64,000 nt of DNA from Desulfovibrio sp. JC010 (GCF_010470675.1 NZ_VOIQ01000005.1:62001-126000), one strand, 5' to 3'. Counted from the stretch's first letter, positions 52,655 through 60,783 are shown. Notes: a model not told the origin generated them from the sequence alone. Made by a program: numbers and translations.

Positions 52655-54067
52655 ATGACAGATTCAGGCTCCAAGCAGAAATTATCAGTTTTTACGCTGA
52701 TGATGATCAACGTGGCGGCGATTCTGTCGTTACGCGCCCTGCCGGGACTGGCGGAATACGGCTGGGGATTGATATTCTATCTGGCACTGGGATCGCTGAG
52801 TTTCTTTATTCCGTCGGCACTTGTTTCTGCGGAACTTGCCTCCGGCTGGGATGATGAGGGCGGCGTGTATCTCTGGGTCAAAGAGGCTTTCGGTCCCAAA
52901 TGGGGCTTTGTGGCTATTTTCATGCAGTGGGTTGAAAACCTGCCGTGGTTTCCGGCGGTGCTTGCTTTTGCGGCATCGGCCATTGCTTACATTTTCGACC
53001 CCCAGCTTGCGGAAAACAAATGGTTCATTGTGGGGGTTATTCAGGTGAGCCTGTGGCTGGCGACCTTTTTGAATTTCCGGGACATGAAACTCTCGGCATT
53101 CTTCAGTTCGTCAGGAGCCATCATCGGAACAATTGTTCCCGGCATGCTGATCATTGTGCTCGGAATAGACCATGTCCTTTCCGGCGGTACGGTTCAGATT
53201 CCCTTTAGCCCCGCAGCGCTCATGCCTGATATCGAGAGCCTGCAGGACCTCATGCTGCTGGCAGCCATGCTGATCTCATTTACGGGCATGGAAATGTCAG
53301 CGGTGCATGTGAATGAGGTCCGCAACCCGTCGGTTAACTATCCCAAGGCTATTTTTGCGGCCAGCGTTCTGATTATCTCCCTTTCCGCGCTGGGATCACT
53401 GGCCATTGCCATGGTCGTCCCGGCGGACGGGGTCAGCCTCAGTGCCGGGGTTTGCCAGGCTTTCGACAAGCTGTTCCAGATTCATAAGATGGAATTCATG
53501 ACCCCGGTCATCTGCCTTTTAATGGCTTACGGCGCTTTGACCATGGTCATCACCTGGATGGTCGGTCCTTCCAAGGGTATCCGTGAGGTCGCCCGCGAGG
53601 GTTATTTGCCGAAACGTTGGCAGAAAACCAATAAATTCGGCATCCCCACCAATATCCTGATTATCCAGAGCGGTCTTTCGGCACTGGTCTCCTGCGCTAT
53701 CCTGTTTATGCCCACCGTATCCAGCGCGTTTATGCTTATGAGTGCGCTGGCGGTGCAGCTCTATCTGATCATGTACCTGCTCATGTTTGCTGCGGCCATC
53801 AGGCTGCGCTACACAAGGCCGGATGTGAAAAGGGGCTACACCATCCCCGGCGGCAAGGTCGGAATCTGGCTGGTCTCGGGGCTGGCCATTGTAACCTGTC
53901 TTTTTGTGTTTGCATTCGGTTTCATTCCGCCCAGAGCGGTCCTCGATGAAGGGCTCACCGCTTCGGTCGGCTACATAGGATTTTTAATCGCAGGTGTCAG
54001 CGTGTTCACCAGTGTTCCGCTCTTTTTTTACAACCGGGCAGTAAAAATGCACGCAGAATTAAAATGA
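52655..54067 (+). CDS. APC-family amino acid antiporter, GadC-like
   Basis: This 470-aa protein has twelve membrane helices and resembles the glutamate:GABA antiporter group of the APC superfamily (LPGLAEYGWGLIFYLALG, GGVYLWVKEAFGPKWGF, TGMEMSAVHVNEVRNP, WMVGPSKGIREVAREGYLP). It sits 36 bases after the decarboxylase gene, so cotranscription is likely. It probably exchanges an amino acid for its decarboxylation product. No glutamate decarboxylase is nearby, so glutamate/GABA specificity is not implied. CGGAGG lies 6 bases before the ATG. Confidence 0.87.
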   Translation: MTDSGSKQKLSVFTLMMINVAAILSLRALPGLAEYGWGLIFYLALGSLSFFIPSALVSAELASGWDDEGGVYLWVKEAFGPKWGFVAIFMQWVENLPWFPAVLAFAASAIAYIFDPQLAENKWFIVGVIQVSLWLATFLNFRDMKLSAFFSSSGAIIGTIVPGMLIIVLGIDHVLSGGTVQIPFSPAALMPDIESLQDLMLLAAMLISFTGMEMSAVHVNEVRNPSVNYPKAIFAASVLIISLSALGSLAIAMVVPADGVSLSAGVCQAFDKLFQIHKMEFMTPVICLLMAYGALTMVITWMVGPSKGIREVAREGYLPKRWQKTNKFGIPTNILIIQSGLSALVSCAILFMPTVSSAFMLMSALAVQLYLIMYLLMFAAAIRLRYTRPDVKRGYTIPGGKVGIWLVSGLAIVTCLFVFAFGFIPPRAVLDEGLTASVGYIGFLIAGVSVFTSVPLFFYNRAVKMHAELK

Positions 54068-54083
54068 CAATTTAACAAACCCA

Positions 54084-54179
54084 ACGGCGAAGCCCTATTA
54101 AAAAAGTTTGGGATTCTTAAACCCTTTTCAAAGGGTTTGAGGCCCCCGGCAGGGCGCCCCGCGAGGCCGCCGGAGGCAT
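54084..54179 (+). repeat. dispersed hairpin element, copy H, adjacent to the AdiC-like start
   Basis: ACGGCGAAGCCCTATTAAAAAAG, a 12-bp hairpin CTTAAACCCTTT/AAAGGGTTTGAG with one G-T pair, then GGCCCCCGGCAGGGC, and finally GCCGCCGGAGGCAT. The GGAGG lies 12 bases before the ATG at 54189; a second GGAG at 54180-54183 overlaps the end of the repeat and has better spacing. Confidence 0.85.
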
Positions 54180-54188
54180 GGAGAAAAT

Positions 54189-55532
54189 ATGTCAGCAGAT
54201 CATAAGAAAATGGGTGTCTTTGCCTGCACGGCTGTTGTGGCGGGCAACATGATGGGATCGGGAATTGCGCTGCTTCCGGCCAACCTTGCTTCCATCGGCA
54301 GTATCACCATTGTCGGCTGGGCGGTGGCGTTGGTCGGCGCTCTTGCCCTTGCCTATGTCTATTCCCGGCTGGGCATGGAAGACCCGCAGGAGGGCGGTCC
54401 CATTGCCTATTCCGGCGAGGTCTCGCCTATTCTCGGTTATCAGTCCGGGCTGCTTTATTACCACGCCAACTGGATCGGTAATCTTGCCATCGCCATTACC
54501 GGGGTTGATTACCTGTCCGTGTTTTTCCCGGCCCTGCAGGACCCGGTCGCATCGGGAGTTACTTCCATTGCGATCATCTGGATTTTTACCGGGATCAATA
54601 TTCTCGGTGCGGACTGGATCGGACGGCTGGTCTCTGTTGGTGTTGTGCTGCTGCTTATTCCGGTTGTGATAACCGGGACTGCGGGCTGGATGTATTTTGA
54701 TACTGCCCAGTTCAATGCTAACTGGCTGGTCAAGGGACATACACCGGATTCGGCGGTTCTGGCTGCGATCATCCTCTGCATCTGGAGCTTTATCGGCGTG
54801 GAGAGTGCGGCTGTGAATACGGCGGTGGTCAAAGACCCTAAACGGACCATTCCGCTTTCGACCATGATCGGTACCGCGCTGGCAGGGCTGGTTTATATTC
54901 TTTCCTGCACTGCTATTTCAGGCATGTTCCCGGCAGATAAAATGGCCGCTTCCGGTGCGCCTTTTTCACTGGCTATGGGCCATATCTGCGCTGCGTTGCC
55001 TTTTGCCGGATATGTTCCCAAAGTGGTTTCCGCTGTAACTGCTTTTGCCTGCCTTGCTTCTCTGGGGTCATGGATGATGTTGGTCTCACAGGCTGGTGCA
55101 AGGGCTTCCAGTGACGGAACCCTGCCTGAAGTATTCGGGCGTAAAAACAGCCACGGCACCCCGGTCATGGGGCTGGTGCTTTCGTCGGTTATGATGAGTA
55201 TTTTGCTGGTGGTGCTTATGCTTCTATCCAAAGGCGGTAACACCCAGTCCCTGTTCGGAAATATCGCATCCATTGCCGTGTTGCTGACTCTGCCGCCGTA
55301 CTTCTATTCGGCCCTGAACCTGCTGCGCCGTTACGGATTCCATGCGAAGAAGGCATGGCTGCAGATCAGCTCAGCTCTGCTGGCCTGTGGCTTTTGCCTC
55401 ATTGCCTTGTCCGGGGCAGCCAAGGATGCATTGATCGGCTGCATGGTGGTCATGCTCTGCACATTTATCTTCTATGTGGGTAAGGATAGGACAGATTTTG
55501 AGAAGAAAATCAGGGAGGAAACAGGCCGTTAA
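54189..55532 (+). CDS. adiC: arginine:agmatine-type exchanger (AdiC-like APC transporter)
   Basis: This 447-aa transporter has twelve helices and the AdiC hallmark AGNMMGSGIALLPANLA in helix 1. Two tryptophans that contact substrate in AdiC are kept: W199 in CIWSFIGVESA (AdiC W202) and W295 in LGSWMMLVSQ (AdiC W293, from memory). With the decarboxylase upstream it would import arginine and export agmatine, carrying out protons in effect. Repeat copy H separates it from the GadC-like gene, so it may be translated at a different rate. Confidence 0.88.
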   Translation: MSADHKKMGVFACTAVVAGNMMGSGIALLPANLASIGSITIVGWAVALVGALALAYVYSRLGMEDPQEGGPIAYSGEVSPILGYQSGLLYYHANWIGNLAIAITGVDYLSVFFPALQDPVASGVTSIAIIWIFTGINILGADWIGRLVSVGVVLLLIPVVITGTAGWMYFDTAQFNANWLVKGHTPDSAVLAAIILCIWSFIGVESAAVNTAVVKDPKRTIPLSTMIGTALAGLVYILSCTAISGMFPADKMAASGAPFSLAMGHICAALPFAGYVPKVVSAVTAFACLASLGSWMMLVSQAGARASSDGTLPEVFGRKNSHGTPVMGLVLSSVMMSILLVVLMLLSKGGNTQSLFGNIASIAVLLTLPPYFYSALNLLRRYGFHAKKAWLQISSALLACGFCLIALSGAAKDALIGCMVVMLCTFIFYVGKDRTDFEKKIREETGR

Positions 55533-55540
55533 ACTAAGAG

Positions 55541-55575
55541 CGGGTGCAGTGTTAAACACTGCACCCGTTTTTTTT
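55541..55575 (+). terminator. intrinsic terminator of the adi cluster
   Basis: CGGGTGCAGTG (55541-55551) and CACTGCACCCG (55557-55567) form a perfect stem, followed by eight T. Confidence 0.92.
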
Positions 55576-55618
55576 ATATATTAACCCAACACTTCACCAA
55601 GTGCTTCTCAGTCATCTT
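55574..55618 (-). pseudogene. remnant of the 3' end of a second sodium:solute symporter gene
   Basis: Read on the minus strand this short stretch encodes KMTEKHLVKCWVNI followed by TAA. The intact symporter at 58734 ends KMTEKHVEKCWVNM and a stop. At DNA level 55578-55618 and 58738-58778 match at about 35 of 41 positions without gaps. The reading frame and stop are kept, but nothing upstream belongs to a symporter: the acyl-CoA ligase stop codon (55619-55621) directly abuts it. Confidence 0.7.
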
Positions 55619-57376
55619 TTATCGCTTCTGGTTCTCTTCAATATCAATATAGAGATAGCGTTTAATTTTTTTGGTAGGCGTTTTTTCAAACGGCTCGACC
55701 TGTTCGATTACCTTGGAGAGCTTTGCAAAGCTGGAGACCTTGCCGTTGACGGTCTTTTTGATGGAGTCAAGATGCATCTCCACGGCTTCGCGGGCTTTCG
55801 ATTCAATCATTTTTCCGGTGCCGAGTTTTTCATCAAGATTTTCATAGTCGAGATGAACGCGGGCAACCAGTCTGCCATCAGCGCGATAGACGAGCGATTC
55901 CAAAATGTAATCACATTCGCTGATAAGGGATTCGATTTCTTCGGGATAAATATTTTCGCCACTGGGGCCGATGATCACGTTTTTCAGGCGACCACGCAGG
56001 AAAATGTAACCGTCTTCGTCAATGTAACCGAGATCTCCGGTGCGCAGAAAACCGTCTTCCATGAGAACTTCTTCCGTGACTTTCGGTGCCTTGTAGTAGC
56101 CCTGCATGACGTTGGGGCCTTTGACCAGAATTTCACCTTCGCCGGTCTCGGGATCGGGATTGTCGATCTTTATTTCCATGCCCTTGAGAAGACGCCCGGC
56201 AGAACGGAAGCGGGCGGACCTGGGAGGTTCTCCGGAGACGAGCGGGCTGGTCTCGGTCATGCCGTAGCCGACAGTATAGGGCAGACCTGCATGCATGAGG
56301 AAGTCTTCGACTTCAGGAGCCAGAAAGGCACCGCCGATGGGCATGCAGCGAAGCTGTCCTCCAAAGGCTTCCATGAGTTTTTTACCGGCGACAGCATAGA
56401 GCTTTTTACGGGCGGCACCGAGCTTCATGACGTTACGCATGATGCCGGACCCCTTGAGCTTGGGCTGGACGCGGTTCTTGAAGATTTTTTCAATGATCAG
56501 CGGCACGATGAGCAGCATGGTCGGTTGGACTTTGCCCATGGCCGGAAGCAGGGTTTTAGGCGTTGGCGGTTTGCGGAGATAATGAATGGAAGCACCGTGA
56601 ATAAGCGGCAGGACCATGCCCAGCGTACATTCGAAGGTGTGTGCCAGCGGCAGGACTGAAACAAGACGGTCCTCGGTGGTCACATCAACGATATCGGCAC
56701 TTGCTATGGCGTTGAATACTATATTGCGGTGCGTGAGTATGACGCCTTTGGAGCTTCCCGTGGTGCCGGATGTGTACAGTATGGCGGCAACGTCATCAAC
56801 ATCGATTTCTGTTGACGGGCGAACGTATTCCTTGCCCATGTCCGTGTATTTTTCAAGTTCTTTGCTGATTCTTTCCTTGACCTGCTCTTTGACTTGTTCA
56901 AAGGATTTGCGCGCTTGAGCCATACCTTCTTTAAAGCTCTGGCGCAGTCCGTCATCAGTGGAAAGTGAAAAGTCATTGAGCGTGATGACGGTATGCAGGT
57001 TGTCGGATTCGTACTCTTCCACCTTGTGTTTCAAGCGTTCGGAAACGAAGATGGCTTTGGCTTCGGAATGGCGCAGAATGTGATGCACTGCACCTTCGTG
57101 AAATTCAGTAAGTATCGGAATGGCAACTGCACCCATGCAGGTGATGGCAAGATAGGCAGCACCCCAGTTAGGCATATTCTCGCCCAGTATGGCAATTTTA
57201 TCACCCTTGGTGATGCTGCGGCTGTGCAGGAGCAGGGAAACATCGTCCACCAGCTCTTTGAAATTTCTGTAGGTCATGGGGGCTTCACCCACAAAGCAGA
57301 CAGCGGGGCGATCGGCATATTTCTCGGCACTCAGTGCCAGCGCATTTTTCAGGGTCGGGGTGTCTTGCAAGGTCAA
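55619..57376 (-). CDS. long-chain acyl-CoA ligase (AMP-binding)
   Basis: This 585-aa adenylate-forming enzyme has the AMP-binding signature ILYTSGTTGSSKGVILTHRN, GYGMTETSPLVSG and TGDLGYIDEDGYIFLRGRLKNVI with the catalytic C-terminal lysine region late in the protein. It activates fatty acids to acyl-CoA. The start is a TTG at 57376, supported by AAGGAGA 7 bases upstream. It stands between terminators and is expressed alone. Its stop touches a symporter gene remnant, which suggests a past rearrangement at this point. Confidence 0.92.
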   Translation of the reverse strand: MTLQDTPTLKNALALSAEKYADRPAVCFVGEAPMTYRNFKELVDDVSLLLHSRSITKGDKIAILGENMPNWGAAYLAITCMGAVAIPILTEFHEGAVHHILRHSEAKAIFVSERLKHKVEEYESDNLHTVITLNDFSLSTDDGLRQSFKEGMAQARKSFEQVKEQVKERISKELEKYTDMGKEYVRPSTEIDVDDVAAILYTSGTTGSSKGVILTHRNIVFNAIASADIVDVTTEDRLVSVLPLAHTFECTLGMVLPLIHGASIHYLRKPPTPKTLLPAMGKVQPTMLLIVPLIIEKIFKNRVQPKLKGSGIMRNVMKLGAARKKLYAVAGKKLMEAFGGQLRCMPIGGAFLAPEVEDFLMHAGLPYTVGYGMTETSPLVSGEPPRSARFRSAGRLLKGMEIKIDNPDPETGEGEILVKGPNVMQGYYKAPKVTEEVLMEDGFLRTGDLGYIDEDGYIFLRGRLKNVIIGPSGENIYPEEIESLISECDYILESLVYRADGRLVARVHLDYENLDEKLGTGKMIESKAREAVEMHLDSIKKTVNGKVSSFAKLSKVIEQVEPFEKTPTKKIKRYLYIDIEENQKR

Positions 57377-57520
57377 GGTCCAGTCTCCTTATATATAAAT
57401 TGGGTCGCCAGTGTGACCGCTAAATTGCATCGGGTCAAGCGGAACGCGCTTTGTATGCTCTGTTAAAACCATAAATCATGATGGTTTAAAGCCGTCCAAT
57501 ATAGTGCGCCTCAAACAGAA

Positions 57521-57570
57521 AAAGGGTGTAATCTATTAAGATTACATCCTTTATTTTTAGTAGTGGCAGC
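57521..57570 (-). terminator. terminator of the 57576 gene; one of a pair of near-identical 50-bp repeats
   Basis: Stem AAAGGGTGTAATCT with AGATTACATCCTTT, flanked by A and T runs. The 50 bases match 58681-58730 at 46 positions. Confidence 0.88.
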
Positions 57571-57575
57571 GAGGT

Positions 57576-58532
57576 CTATTTTTCCATATGGGGAACCGTG
57601 TGGTGCTCTATCTGGTCAGCATTAAGCATTTCCCAAGAGTCTATGCGGGGGGTAAAAAAGCCTGTAGCATATAATGCATCACGCAGAAAATAATTTTCAC
57701 GAAGAATTTTTAAGCCTTTTTGTAGTGCTGCATACACTTCTTTACCCATGGGGTGTTTTCTGGAGATGAAAAAATGTCTGGTTTCCGGTAACGCAAACTT
57801 TAGTCCCTGAACAGGAATCAGTTTGACACCTTCTGTTACTGTTGAAAAGTCATCTGTGTTGTGTACTACGATAGGTACCCAGTCGGCCCGTCCAGCTTTT
57901 AACATTTTAATGACGCTAAGTGTTGTCTGTCCTGTTATATAGTTTGTAATGCCGATTGCATTGAATACAGTAATATCAGAGTACCAATCAATTCCAATAG
58001 CTCCTTTTGTTTTGTTTTTTAATTTTTCAAATGTAATGTTTTTCATTTTATGGTTTTCAGGTAAATAATAAAAAAGTTTTTGGAACTCTCCATAATTGGT
58101 TATGGGAGCACTCATAAAGACTTTATCAAAACAATTGTTCATTTCAACAAAACTAATAGGTAATTGCTGGCCGCATATAACTGATTTACCATCCGCTGTG
58201 TCTTTGATTTGGCGGTTGCTGTTGGGAATGACCTTGAACTTTATTTCATCGGTTAGTCCGCCAAGACGTAAGGCTTTGATGATAATGGCTATTTCAATTG
58301 GGCCGCGTTTATATTTTTGAAAGGGAATATGTTTTATTTTGAGGGGATCGTTATCAAATTCAGAGATTAACTTAAAATATGAATTAAGACTTTCTTCTCT
58401 TAAATTAATTATTATGTCGTCTGCACATGCAGGGGGAGTGGGGGATAGGCCGAGAATAGCAAAACAGAAAGCAATGCTGCAAATTGTTAAGAGGGAAGTA
58501 CGGGCTTTTTTCTTTAGTGAATTTTTAAGCAT
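57576..58532 (-). CDS. exported solute-binding-like protein, AT-rich
   Basis: This 318-aa protein has a signal peptide (LLTICSIAFCFAILG, cleavage near PACADD) and a mature part that looks like a bilobal binding protein of family 3 type (EIAIIIKALRLGG, GAIGIDWYSDITVFNAIG, VIKMLKAGRADWVPIVVHN). Similarity is weak and no transporter genes are adjacent. Codon use is more AT-rich than in flanking genes. Near-identical 50-bp terminator repeats stand on both sides, which suggests that this gene was inserted or that the flank was duplicated. Confidence 0.7.
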   Translation of the reverse strand: MLKNSLKKKARTSLLTICSIAFCFAILGLSPTPPACADDIIINLREESLNSYFKLISEFDNDPLKIKHIPFQKYKRGPIEIAIIIKALRLGGLTDEIKFKVIPNSNRQIKDTADGKSVICGQQLPISFVEMNNCFDKVFMSAPITNYGEFQKLFYYLPENHKMKNITFEKLKNKTKGAIGIDWYSDITVFNAIGITNYITGQTTLSVIKMLKAGRADWVPIVVHNTDDFSTVTEGVKLIPVQGLKFALPETRHFFISRKHPMGKEVYAALQKGLKILRENYFLRDALYATGFFTPRIDSWEMLNADQIEHHTVPHMEK

Positions 58533-58680
58533 ATTAATAAATAACTCAGCATAATTACCTTGTAAAGGTTTGCTGATTGTCGGAAGTCGTAACAGGCGTT
58601 TATTTCCCCTCCCTCTGCTCCCTGCTTATGCATTATGATTTTTAATTATCAAAGAGTCCTGTTTAGTGCTTCTCAAAAAT

Positions 58681-58730
58681 AAAGGGTGTAATCTATTGAG
58701 ATTACACCCTTTATTTTTAGTGGTAGCAGC
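58681..58730 (-). terminator. terminator of the symporter gene; second copy of the 50-bp repeat
   Basis: Stem AAAGGGTGTAATCT with AGATTACACCCTTT, loop about ATTG, with flanking A and T runs. It starts three bases beyond the symporter stop. Confidence 0.88.
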
Positions 58731-58733
58731 TGT

Positions 58734-60332
58734 TTACATATTAACCCAGCATTTCTCCACATGCTTTTCAGTCATCTTGGGCGTGATCATAGCCACCCCG
58801 ACAGCCAGTGCCATGGATACGGGCAGGGCGACCACGTTGGGGTCGACCCATTGCAGCAGCCAGATCCATGAGCCTTTGGCGGCGGAGGATACGAGGGTGT
58901 CCAGTCCGGTCAGGGCTTTGCAAAGCCCGATAGCTTTGGCTTCCTTGGCATGCACGAAGAGCAGCCAGAACATGGATGCGCTGAACCCGCCGACCATGGA
59001 TATTTTTGCGGCCTTTTTGGTCATTCCTTTCCAGTAGAGACCCAGCAGATAGATGGGCAGGAAGGAAGCAGCGCAGAGACCGAAGAAGAAGGCTGTTGCG
59101 CGGGCGATGATGGACGGAGGCAGGACCCAGGCCCAGAGGATAGCAGCCAGCAGGGTTATGGCTACACCGATCTTGGTGATTTTAACGGATTTTTCAGCCG
59201 GAACGTTGATGAACCTTTCGAAGAAGTCACGGCCCAGCGCGGTTCCGCCCACGTGATACTGGGAGGAAAGGGTGGACATCCCGGCGGCGAGCATTGCCAG
59301 CAGGAAGAGAGCGGAGAACCATGAAGGCATCATCTGCTCGATGTACATGGGGATGATTTTATCCATGTTTCCGCCTGCAACAGCGATGGAGATTTTACCG
59401 ACCTCCTTGTAGAAGACTGCGTTGGAAAGAGCTCCGGTAAGGAAGGCCACCCCGGTCATGAGCGGGATGAAGATTCCGCCGTAAAGCACTGCGCGGTTGA
59501 GCTCGCGGTCAGAGGGTACGGTCATGAAACGTACAGCCAGCTGCGGCTGGGCCAGTACGCCGATACCAACGCCGTAAACAATGGTGGTGTAGATGACCAG
59601 CCAGAGGGGAGTTCCGAATTTCGCCCCCTGCGTCCAGCCGATCATGCCCCCTTTCTGGAGCTTGGCAGGCATGAGATTGACCATGTCAGTCAGGGCCTGA
59701 TGCGCTTCAGTCACACCGCCGAGCATGGCATAGGTGGAGACAATAAGGATGATCATCATAATAGCCATGATCAGCCCCTGAAAAGCATCAGTGTACATGA
59801 CCGCCTTCATGCCCCCGGTGATAACGTAACCCGCAAGAATGAAACTGATTACGATCAGTGCGGTGTCGTAGGGGATGCCGAATGAAATTTCCATCATACG
59901 TGAAATACCGATCAGAACCGCTGCAGCGTAAACCGGGATGAAGAGAAAGATAACTCCGCCTGCGAAGCCCTGAATGAACTTGGAATCATAACGGCGGCCC
60001 AGCAGTTCCGGGAAAGTGTGGCTTTCAAGGGCAAGACCCATGCGTCTGGTCCGTTTGCCGAAAAAGACCATGGCGATGAGTACGCCGACCACGATGGTGG
60101 CAAGGGTCAGCCAGAGCAGCGGGAAGCCGAACAGCCCGGCAGCACCGCCGAAGCCGATAATGGCGGAAGTGGAAACAAAGGTCGCGCCGTAGGACATAGC
60201 CATAATGAATGGGTTCATCTGGCGTCCCGCAAGCATGTAGTCAGTGGATTTCTTCGTGGACTGCCAGCCCTTGAAGCCGAGGTAGAAGATTACCCCGAGA
60301 TAAATGCAGGTGATGACGATCTTGGTAACCAT
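58734..60332 (-). CDS. sodium:solute symporter (SSS family)
   Basis: This 532-aa protein has about 13 membrane helices and SSS-family features: YMLAGRQMNPFIMAMSYGATFVSTSAIIGFGGAAG region in helices 1-2 (about residues 32-66), GGMKAVMYTDAFQG, and LLAMLAAGMSTLSSQ with the Na+ site residues. It imports an organic acid, amino acid or similar solute with Na+. The start ATG overlaps the stop of a 53-aa gene by one base, so the two are translationally coupled. The leader upstream carries an attenuator-like structure. The substrate is unknown. Confidence 0.92.
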   Translation of the reverse strand: MVTKIVITCIYLGVIFYLGFKGWQSTKKSTDYMLAGRQMNPFIMAMSYGATFVSTSAIIGFGGAAGLFGFPLLWLTLATIVVGVLIAMVFFGKRTRRMGLALESHTFPELLGRRYDSKFIQGFAGGVIFLFIPVYAAAVLIGISRMMEISFGIPYDTALIVISFILAGYVITGGMKAVMYTDAFQGLIMAIMMIILIVSTYAMLGGVTEAHQALTDMVNLMPAKLQKGGMIGWTQGAKFGTPLWLVIYTTIVYGVGIGVLAQPQLAVRFMTVPSDRELNRAVLYGGIFIPLMTGVAFLTGALSNAVFYKEVGKISIAVAGGNMDKIIPMYIEQMMPSWFSALFLLAMLAAGMSTLSSQYHVGGTALGRDFFERFINVPAEKSVKITKIGVAITLLAAILWAWVLPPSIIARATAFFFGLCAASFLPIYLLGLYWKGMTKKAAKISMVGGFSASMFWLLFVHAKEAKAIGLCKALTGLDTLVSSAAKGSWIWLLQWVDPNVVALPVSMALAVGVAMITPKMTEKHVEKCWVNM

Positions 60333-60493
60333 TATTTATCACCTTTTCCTTTTACATCCACATTCAGTGCTGTGGCGTCGGGTTTGCCCCTGTTATTCCA
60401 GTTCAGGATTCCATAAACCACGCAACCGAGCGAAGAGATGATGCAGAGCCAGAAGACGGCTGCAATCTCTACGGAGCCAAGTCCTAACATCAT
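60332..60493 (-). CDS. symporter small accessory protein
   Basis: This 53-aa protein (MMLGLGSVEIAAVFWLCIIS at the start) has one membrane helix and a short cytoplasmic tail (NNRGKPDATALNVDVKGKGDK). It lies directly before the sodium:solute symporter gene with its TAA overlapping the symporter ATG (TAATG). GGAGG (60500-60504) lies 6 bases before the first ATG; the second ATG is also possible. I recall NCBI naming such proteins symporter small accessory protein. It probably binds or stabilises the symporter. Confidence 0.85.
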   Translation of the reverse strand: MMLGLGSVEIAAVFWLCIISSLGCVVYGILNWNNRGKPDATALNVDVKGKGDK

Positions 60494-60603
60494 ATGAAGC
60501 CTCCAGATGTCGTAAGTTGATTAAAATTGTAAAATAGCTGTGTTCAGCTGAAATAACGGAGTTTTTTGCAGGGGCAGGGTGTGTATGGCAACCCAGGCAG
60601 GCA

Positions 60604-60687
60604 AAAGAAAAGGCCGCGGGCTGTTTGCCTGCGGCCTGGGAGAAAACTCTTTCATCTTTCGCTTACGCGAGTGAACATCTCCAGACC
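60604..60687 (-). promoter_or_regulatory. attenuator or riboswitch-like leader of the symporter operon
   Basis: Minus strand: GGUCUGGAGA (60687-60678) can pair with UCUCCCAGGCC (60643-60633, one bulge, one G-U pair), enclosing UUCA/UGAA and UCGC-GUAA-GCGA hairpins. The GGCC at the end of this arm is also the start of a terminator stem, GGCCGCAGGC/GCCCGCGGCC (60636-60612), followed by TTTTCTTTT (60611-60603). The two structures exclude each other, as in a riboswitch or attenuator. No known class is recognised. Confidence 0.65.
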
Positions 60688-60753
60688 ACAGGGCTGGTAA
60701 AGCTAAAAAAGTTAAAAAAGAAAAATAGAGCTTTGTTGATGTTCATGATTCTG

Positions 60754-60783
60754 TGTCTACAGTAAGCGTTTACTTACTGTCAA
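60754..60783 (-). promoter_or_regulatory. promoter of the symporter operon with a central palindrome
   Basis: Minus-strand TTGACA (60783-60778) and TAGACA (60759-60754) are 18 bases apart. Between them lies CAGTAAG, six bases, CTTACTG (60760-60779), a perfect 7+7 inverted repeat typical of a TetR- or FadR-type operator. Confidence 0.6.

Noticed and set aside
3801-54179. The repeat family as a CRISPR array or IS terminal repeats
   Set aside because: Copies are scattered singly or as inverted pairs in gene gaps, without regular spacers, target duplications or transposase genes in the window.
60570-60600. GCCTGCCTGGGTTGCC near the symporter leader resembles the 3' part of the ZTP (pfl) riboswitch
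   Set aside because: It lies after the terminator and the 5' half of the motif is absent; the controlled gene is not a folate or purine gene.
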